A stretch of DNA of 64,000 nucleotides, from the NCBI GenBank assembly GCA_964465125.1, contig CAYXIO010000002.1, forward strand, positions 1 to 64,000, read 5' to 3'. This DNA comes from CAYOHG01 sp964465125. Lineage in GTDB: Bacteria; Planctomycetota; Phycisphaerae; UBA1845; Fen-1342. Below the pieces are notes generated by a model, which saw only the letters and a list, made by a program, of their open reading frames with translations, was not told the origin of the DNA and did not search any database. Below are positions 59,835 through 64,000 of the stretch, piece by piece; the first letter of the stretch is position 1, and each line of letters opens with the position of its first letter. The position numbers and the translations under genes were made by a program.

Positions 59835-61061
59835 CTAGTGCTTCAGGTTGTAGCAGACGATCCGGTTCAGGTCGCGCGCGAACAGTTTTCCGTCGCAAAG
59901 AACGGGGACCGTCCAGCAGCGGTCTTCGAGGATCTTCACGACGGCCGTGGGCTTGAATTCCGTCGGGCTGGCCGGCCCGATCAGCAGCGTGCCGTCCTGC
60001 GCGAGCACGAACAGCGTTCCGTCCGCGAGGACCACGGTCGAGTGCTGGAAGTTCCCCGAGCCGCCGCCCGGCGCGATCTCCGAGATGCGGCGGTGCTTCC
60101 AGTTCACCTTTCCGGTCGCGAAGTCGACGCACTTGAGCGCTTCCTGGTCGCCGGTGTAGAGCGCGCCCCGGAACAGCACCGGCGTCTGGAACTTATTGCG
60201 AAGCACGGGCTGGTCCCAGACGACTTCGTGCTGAATGCGGTTGCCCGCGGGCTGGAGACGCAGCAGCTTGGCGGCGCTGGTGTATCCGGAGGAAATCAGC
60301 AGCAGACCGTCGTGAAAAATGGGCGTCGAGGCGTTGACGTCGTAATCGGTGTGCCAGGGCATTTCCCAGGCCGGCTCGCCCGTGACCGCGCGGACCAGTA
60401 TCGCGCTGGTTCCGAGGAATCCGGCGATGTAGCGCTTTCCATCGAGCTCGAAAGCGTACGGGGTGGCGTAGCCGACGCCGCCGTCGCCGGCCTTCCAGAG
60501 CGGCTTGCCGGTCTTGGCGTCGAACGCGGCCAGCGCGCCGTCGCCGGCGCCGGCCGACACGACTGCCTGAGCTCCGTCGATCAGGACCGACCCGCTGTAG
60601 CCCCAGGTCGGCATGGCGTTGAACTGGCGCGACCAGAGCTCAGCGCCGTCCGCGGCATTCAGGCAGACGAACTTCCCGCGGGCGCCGACGAGATAGACCC
60701 GGCCGTCGTAGACCGTCGGCGTCGAGCGCGTACCGTCGCCGCCTTGGGCTTCCTGATACGACTTCTCGAACGGCCTCTTCCAGATGACCGAGCCGTCGGA
60801 CGCATTGAGGCAGAACGCGACTTGCTGGTCGTCTTCGGTGCCGCAGGTGTACAGTCGGCCGGCGACCACCGCGAAGGAGCTGAACGCGGAGCCGACGGTG
60901 CGCTCCCAGACGAGCTGGGGAGGCTCCTTCCAGGCGGATTCGAAGCCGCTTTCGGCGCTGATCCCGTCGTAGCGCGGGCCGCGGAAATTCGGCCAATCCT
61001 CGGCCAGCGCCGACGAAGCGAGCGCGAAGAGGACGACGATCGGCAAGGAAAGTTCTCGCAT
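59835..61061 (-). CDS. Exported PQQ-like beta-propeller protein
   Basis: Secreted or periplasmic propeller of unknown activity. From ATG 61061 (AGGAG 6 nt upstream) the 408-residue protein has a signal peptide (LFALASSALAEDWPNFRGP). The DWPNFRGP..DG start is common in Planctomycetota outer-membrane-biogenesis-like PQQ proteins. PQQ repeat units such as AFCLNASDGSVIWKRPF, VCLNAADGAELWSRQF, LAAFDAKTGKPLWKAG, LVRAVTGEPAWEMPWH and KCVDFATGKVNWKHR recur about every 45-60 residues. PQQ cofactor ligands typical of alcohol dehydrogenases are not evident, so it is more likely a structural or binding propeller. It diverges from the radical SAM gene. Confidence 0.85.
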   Translation of the reverse strand: MRELSLPIVVLFALASSALAEDWPNFRGPRYDGISAESGFESAWKEPPQLVWERTVGSAFSSFAVVAGRLYTCGTEDDQQVAFCLNASDGSVIWKRPFEKSYQEAQGGDGTRSTPTVYDGRVYLVGARGKFVCLNAADGAELWSRQFNAMPTWGYSGSVLIDGAQAVVSAGAGDGALAAFDAKTGKPLWKAGDGGVGYATPYAFELDGKRYIAGFLGTSAILVRAVTGEPAWEMPWHTDYDVNASTPIFHDGLLLISSGYTSAAKLLRLQPAGNRIQHEVVWDQPVLRNKFQTPVLFRGALYTGDQEALKCVDFATGKVNWKHRRISEIAPGGGSGNFQHSTVVLADGTLFVLAQDGTLLIGPASPTEFKPTAVVKILEDRCWTVPVLCDGKLFARDLNRIVCYNLKH

Positions 61062-61320
61062 GACAAGCTCCTGGATCGACGACACGCGACCGCACAACGG
61101 CCACGACGGACGCGGATTGTAGGCCGATCGCCGCCGCAGAGGCAGGCGTCCGGCGCCGGGCGAAGCCGAGCGGGCTGGATCGAGTGGTGTCGGTCGGCGA
61201 TGTCGCTACAATCTGCCACGGCGCGGGACTGCACATCGACCTTTCGGTGCGTCGAGCGGGCGGAATCTGCGCGCGAATTCGACGTTCCCTCTCACCGCGT
61301 CCGGAACGCAGGAGATGCTG

Positions 61321-62766
61321 GTGCGCATTGTGCTGGTCAATCCGATCTCGCGTCGCAACCAGGGCTATCACACGGTCGGCAAGTTCATCCCGCAGCTCGG
61401 GCTGCGCGTGCTCGCCGATCTCACGCCCGCCGAGCACGAGGTGGACATCGTCGACGAGATTTTCGGCACCGAGTACACCGACACGCATCTGACGCCCGAG
61501 CGATACGGTCTGGTCGGCATCACCGCGTATACCAGCGGCGCGACGCGTGCCTACGAAATCGCGGCGCAGTGCCGGCGGAGAGGCATTCCCACCATCATGG
61601 GCGGCCCGCACGCTTCCGCCTGCCCCGAGGAGGCCGGGCAGCACTTCGATTCGGTCGCGATCGGTGAGTGCGACGAGATCTGGCCGCAGATTCTCGCGGA
61701 TGTGGCCGCCAGGCGGCTGAAGCCGGTCTACCGCGGTAGCCTGCCCGACCTCGAGCGCAGCGGGCTCGGACGCGCCCGTCAAGCGCTCCACCCGATCAAC
61801 GGCAAATATGACGTCGCCGCGATTCAAACCTCGCGCGGCTGCCCGGTCGGCTGCGAGTACTGCTCGGTCACCAAGTTCAACGGCGCGCCGATTCGCCGCC
61901 GGCGGATCGACGAGATCGTCCGCGAATGGAACGACATGCCCAACGAGTTCGTCTTCGTCGTGGATGATAACTTCTTCGGCGTCGGCGAGAAGCACGCCGA
62001 GTGGGCCAAGGAGCTGCTGCGGGCGCTGATCCGCCAGGGCAAGCGGCGGCTGTGGTTCAGCCAGACGACCATCAACATGGGCGACGACGCGGAGGGGCTG
62101 GCGCTGGCTTATCGGGCCGGTTGCCGCGGCATGTTGATCGGCTTTGAGACGTTCAATCCGGAAGCGCTGCGCGAGTATCACAAGGGCATCAACCGCAAGA
62201 ACGCGGAGCGCTACCAGGAGCTGGTCGACGGGTTCCACAAGGCGGGCATCGCGGTCTTTGGCGGGTTCATCATCGGGTCGGACCACGACACCCCGGAGAC
62301 GGTGTCGGAGACGGCTCTGCGAGCCGTCAAGCTGGGCGTGGACATCATCCAGGTCACGAACCTCACGCCGCTGCCTGGAACCAGGATGTTCGAGCGCTAT
62401 CGCGAGGAGGGGCGGCTGCTGGCGACGCAGTATCCGGAGGACTGGGAGCGCTACACGTTCACTGAGACGGTGTATCAGCCGCGGAACATGAGCGCCCGCG
62501 AACTGGATGAAGCCATCTACGAGCTGCGTTTCGCCGCCGCGCGATCGAGCTGGGTGACGAAGCGCGCCTTGCGTACACTGCTGCGAACGCGCTCGCTGAC
62601 CACGGCGTTGTTCGTGCTGGGCATGAACCAGGGCTGGAAGCGCATGGCCCGGATTCAGGCGCCGCGCGATGCGACGCGATTCGGCTTCACTCCGGCCAGC
62701 CAGGCGCCCCGGTTCCGCAAGGTGCTCGACTCGTTCCGCATTCACCTCGCGGCAGGCACAACGTAG
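61321..62766 (+). CDS. B12-binding domain radical SAM protein
   Basis: Cobalamin-dependent radical SAM enzyme, substrate unknown. The 481-residue protein has an N-terminal cobalamin-binding-like domain (VRIVLVNPISRRNQG, GLVGITAYTSGATRAYEIA, IPTIMGGPHASACPEEA). The radical SAM domain has GCPVGCEYCSV (three cluster Cys), FVVDDNFFGVGEKHAEW and GMLIGFETFNPEALREYHKG, then GFIIGSDHDTPETV, QVTNLTPLPGTRMFE and a helical tail. Such class B enzymes often methylate unactivated carbons, for example in lipids or cofactors. GTG 61321 has AGGAG at 6 nt, better than the ATG at 61315. A TACAAT box lies at 61207-61212. The rhodanese gene follows 27 nt downstream. Confidence 0.9.
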   Translation: MRIVLVNPISRRNQGYHTVGKFIPQLGLRVLADLTPAEHEVDIVDEIFGTEYTDTHLTPERYGLVGITAYTSGATRAYEIAAQCRRRGIPTIMGGPHASACPEEAGQHFDSVAIGECDEIWPQILADVAARRLKPVYRGSLPDLERSGLGRARQALHPINGKYDVAAIQTSRGCPVGCEYCSVTKFNGAPIRRRRIDEIVREWNDMPNEFVFVVDDNFFGVGEKHAEWAKELLRALIRQGKRRLWFSQTTINMGDDAEGLALAYRAGCRGMLIGFETFNPEALREYHKGINRKNAERYQELVDGFHKAGIAVFGGFIIGSDHDTPETVSETALRAVKLGVDIIQVTNLTPLPGTRMFERYREEGRLLATQYPEDWERYTFTETVYQPRNMSARELDEAIYELRFAAARSSWVTKRALRTLLRTRSLTTALFVLGMNQGWKRMARIQAPRDATRFGFTPASQAPRFRKVLDSFRIHLAAGTT

Positions 62767-62793
62767 CGCCAACGCGCGAAGTGGGGGGTAGGT

Positions 62794-63120
62794 ATGCACG
62801 TCGAGGAAATCGACCCGCTGTACGTGCGCCAGCGACTTGCGCAGAAACCCGACGGTTTCGTGCTGCTGGATTGTCGCGACGCGTCGGAGCTTCAGACGGC
62901 CGAGATCTCGGGCGCGATGCACATCCCCATGAGCGAGATTCAGCAGCGCTGCGGCGAACTGAACCGCGCTGCGGAAATCGTCGTCTTCTGCCACAAGGGC
63001 GTGCGCAGCTACAACGTCGCCTCGTATCTCAAGCACCTGGGCTTCGCGAACGTGCGAAGCATGCGCGGCGGAATTCAGGCCTGGGCCCGCGAGGTCGATC
63101 CGAACGTCCAAAAGGGCTGA
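62794..63120 (+). CDS. Single-domain rhodanese-like protein
   Basis: Probable sulfurtransferase or persulfide carrier. The 108-residue protein is one rhodanese domain: VLLDCRDASELQTAEISGAMHIPMSEI, then the active-site loop VVFCHKGVRSYNVASYL with the catalytic Cys, and NVRSMRGGIQAW. The CHKGVRS loop is intact. It is probably co-transcribed with the radical SAM gene (27 nt gap), and could supply sulfur for cluster repair or thiolation, but that is only inference from proximity. Confidence 0.88.
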   Translation: MHVEEIDPLYVRQRLAQKPDGFVLLDCRDASELQTAEISGAMHIPMSEIQQRCGELNRAAEIVVFCHKGVRSYNVASYLKHLGFANVRSMRGGIQAWAREVDPNVQKG

Positions 63121-63189
63121 TCGCCGCGGAGCAGACGCGGAGCGCGACACCGCCGGTCGCAGAGTGCCGACGCTACCGAGCGCGGTCCG

Positions 63190-63402
63190 TCAGAACGCGA
63201 CGCCGCCGGTGCTGGTTCCGGCCAGGCTTTCGACGATCGCCGTCAGACCTTGTGTGATGACCGTGTTGAGCCCGGTGCTGATGAGGGATTGCAGAATGCC
63301 GGTGAGCTGCTGATCGCTCAGGCCGCAGCCACCGAGCACCAGCAGCGAGCCGCCGGGAATCAGGAAACGGTTCAGCCGCGCGGCGAGCCAGAAGCGGATC
63401 AT
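63190..63402 (-). CDS. Small lipoprotein, function unknown
   Basis: A 70-residue product with basic N-terminus (MIRFWLAARLNRFL), a hydrophobic core and a lipobox-like VLGGC near residue 26. A short amphipathic region follows, rich in Leu, Ile, Thr and Gly (QQLTGILQSLISTGLNTVI). GAGGA lies 8 nt upstream of the ATG, which supports expression. I recognise no family. It is convergent with the rhodanese gene. Confidence 0.5.
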   Translation of the reverse strand: MIRFWLAARLNRFLIPGGSLLVLGGCGLSDQQLTGILQSLISTGLNTVITQGLTAIVESLAGTSTGGVAF

Positions 63403-63501
63403 CTCAACGTCCTCGTTCCAGTGTGAAGATCAAGCCAGCGCGGCCCGCGTCTGACCGCTCAGATTCCACCCGCGGGACCGCCGGCGGCATTCTACGCAGC
63501 C

Positions 63502-64000
63502 TCAAGGAGTCTCGCGAGGGGTCTCGGGCTGCTCGGGGGCCAGTACGGTGTAGTTGTCGACCCGGATGATCGTGGCCGTCGGGCTGGTGATCGTGAACTT
63601 CTGCCCCCGCACGCCGACGTACTTGCCGACCAGGCGGGGAACGCTCAACCCCAGGTTAGGAGGGAATTCCACAATCGCCAGGGCTTTCCGCGAGAACGGG
63701 TCCTGAAGCTCATAGCGCAGCCCCGATTCGCTGGCGGGCACGCGAATGCTGGGACGCAGCACACCCACGGCGTCGAACTCAAACAGCTTCATCTTCGACG
63801 GCGTACCTGTGTAGGGGTCGCTCAATCCGCGGGCGCGGCGCATCTCGGATTGCGTCCGGCGCAAATCCTCAATCCGCTCCAGCGTGTTACGGGCTTCCTC
63901 GGCGACGGCGGGCTCGTCCCGCTGGCCGGCGATCGACTGCAAGGGCGGAAGCAGCGGCTCCCATTGCTGCTCGAGCACGTTACGATCGCCCTCGCTGTGG
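63502..64000 (-). CDS. Protein of unknown function, 5' part outside the window
   Basis: The minus-strand frame is open from the right edge to the stop at 63502, giving 165 visible residues without a clear start; a GTG at 63978 is in frame but need not be the start. The visible part has a helical region (QRDEPAVAEEARNTLERIEDLRR), a linker, and a beta-rich C-terminal domain. The domain includes LRYELQDPFSRKALAIVEFPP, VGKYVGVRGQKF and IIRVDNYTVLAP, which looks like a small SH3-like barrel. It is probably the end of a larger exported planctomycete protein. A role cannot be assigned. Confidence 0.65.
   Translation of the reverse strand, partial: HSEGDRNVLEQQWEPLLPPLQSIAGQRDEPAVAEEARNTLERIEDLRRTQSEMRRARGLSDPYTGTPSKMKLFEFDAVGVLRPSIRVPASESGLRYELQDPFSRKALAIVEFPPNLGLSVPRLVGKYVGVRGQKFTITSPTATIIRVDNYTVLAPEQPETPRETP

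Noticed and set aside
60640..63150. An 836-codon minus-strand frame antisense to the radical SAM and rhodanese genes
   Set aside because: Both plus-strand genes have intact active-site motifs. The frame also runs through the PQQ gene in the wrong phase.

Overview
The window is about 64 kb of GC-rich, gene-dense bacterial chromosome. It is most likely from a member of the Planctomycetota, possibly a Phycisphaerae-like lineage and possibly from a metagenome assembly. The assignment rests on several traits: C-terminal dockerin-type repeats of the GD-D-N/G-DGDVDLDDLS kind on a secreted protease, a DUF1571 lipoprotein, many signal-peptide proteins of unknown function, a DUF5703 glycosidase-like protein, a Ser/Thr kinase with C-terminal membrane anchor, a sulfatase-like protein and membrane proteins with CGYEL..CPEC zinc ribbons. 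A 10-N scaffold gap lies at 33681-33690. I see no tRNA, rRNA, CRISPR array, transposase or phage gene; this is a conserved core region with a few lineage-specific islands.

Layout. 1-643: 5' part of thrS. 922-6731 (minus): cell-wall/division cluster murC-murB-ddl-ftsQ followed by two membrane proteins. 6981-9869: large O-antigen-ligase-like/TPR protein. 9802-13320 (minus): thioredoxin-fold protein, DUF1571 lipoprotein, ribD. 13414-18349: thyX, a degenerate amidase-like protein, a TPR secreted protein, miaB, a DUF2459-like lipoprotein. 18518-26338: secreted metalloprotease, membrane kinase, HtrA-like protease, DUF3352-like protein, parvulin lipoprotein. 26481-30195: nnrD-larB operon, groES, cysS. 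30317-33544: sulfatase-like protein and an exported methyltransferase. 33618-37155 (minus): btaB-btaA betaine-lipid genes followed by a DedA/ATP-grasp fusion. 37409-38259: STAS/HATPase partner-switch pair. 39096-41334: rpsL-rpsG, terminator, tRNA nucleotidyltransferase. 41331-47454: hydrolase, crotonase, transaldolase, O-methyltransferase, DUF5703 protein. 47699-48126: frameshifted gene remnant. 48416-53469: dockerin protease, kdsA, zinc-ribbon membrane protein. 53715-56471 (minus): prpD-gltA. 56621-59484: rsgA, pyrR, pyrB. 59563-64000: small membrane protein, PQQ propeller, B12-radical SAM, rhodanese, small lipoprotein and a partial gene.

How the genes fit together. The envelope theme is strong: peptidoglycan precursors (murC, murB, ddl), division (ftsQ), Kdo synthesis (kdsA), O-antigen-type polymer handling, and betaine-lipid synthesis. 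Envelope proteases and folding factors (HtrA-like, parvulin, metalloprotease) accompany them. Housekeeping is represented by translation (thrS, cysS, rpsL, rpsG, miaB, cca, rsgA), nucleotides (thyX, pyrR, pyrB), riboflavin (ribD) and central metabolism (gltA, prpD, tal).

The most interesting points are: (i) the compact btaB-btaA-DedA/pseudo-ATP-grasp unit, a candidate lipid-synthesis-plus-translocation system; (ii) a recurring promoter layout in which a -10 box lies exactly 7 nt before the start codon at six genes without a convincing Shine-Dalgarno site, implying leaderless mRNAs; (iii) the larB-nnrD pairing; (iv) a natural Arg88 in ribosomal protein S12.
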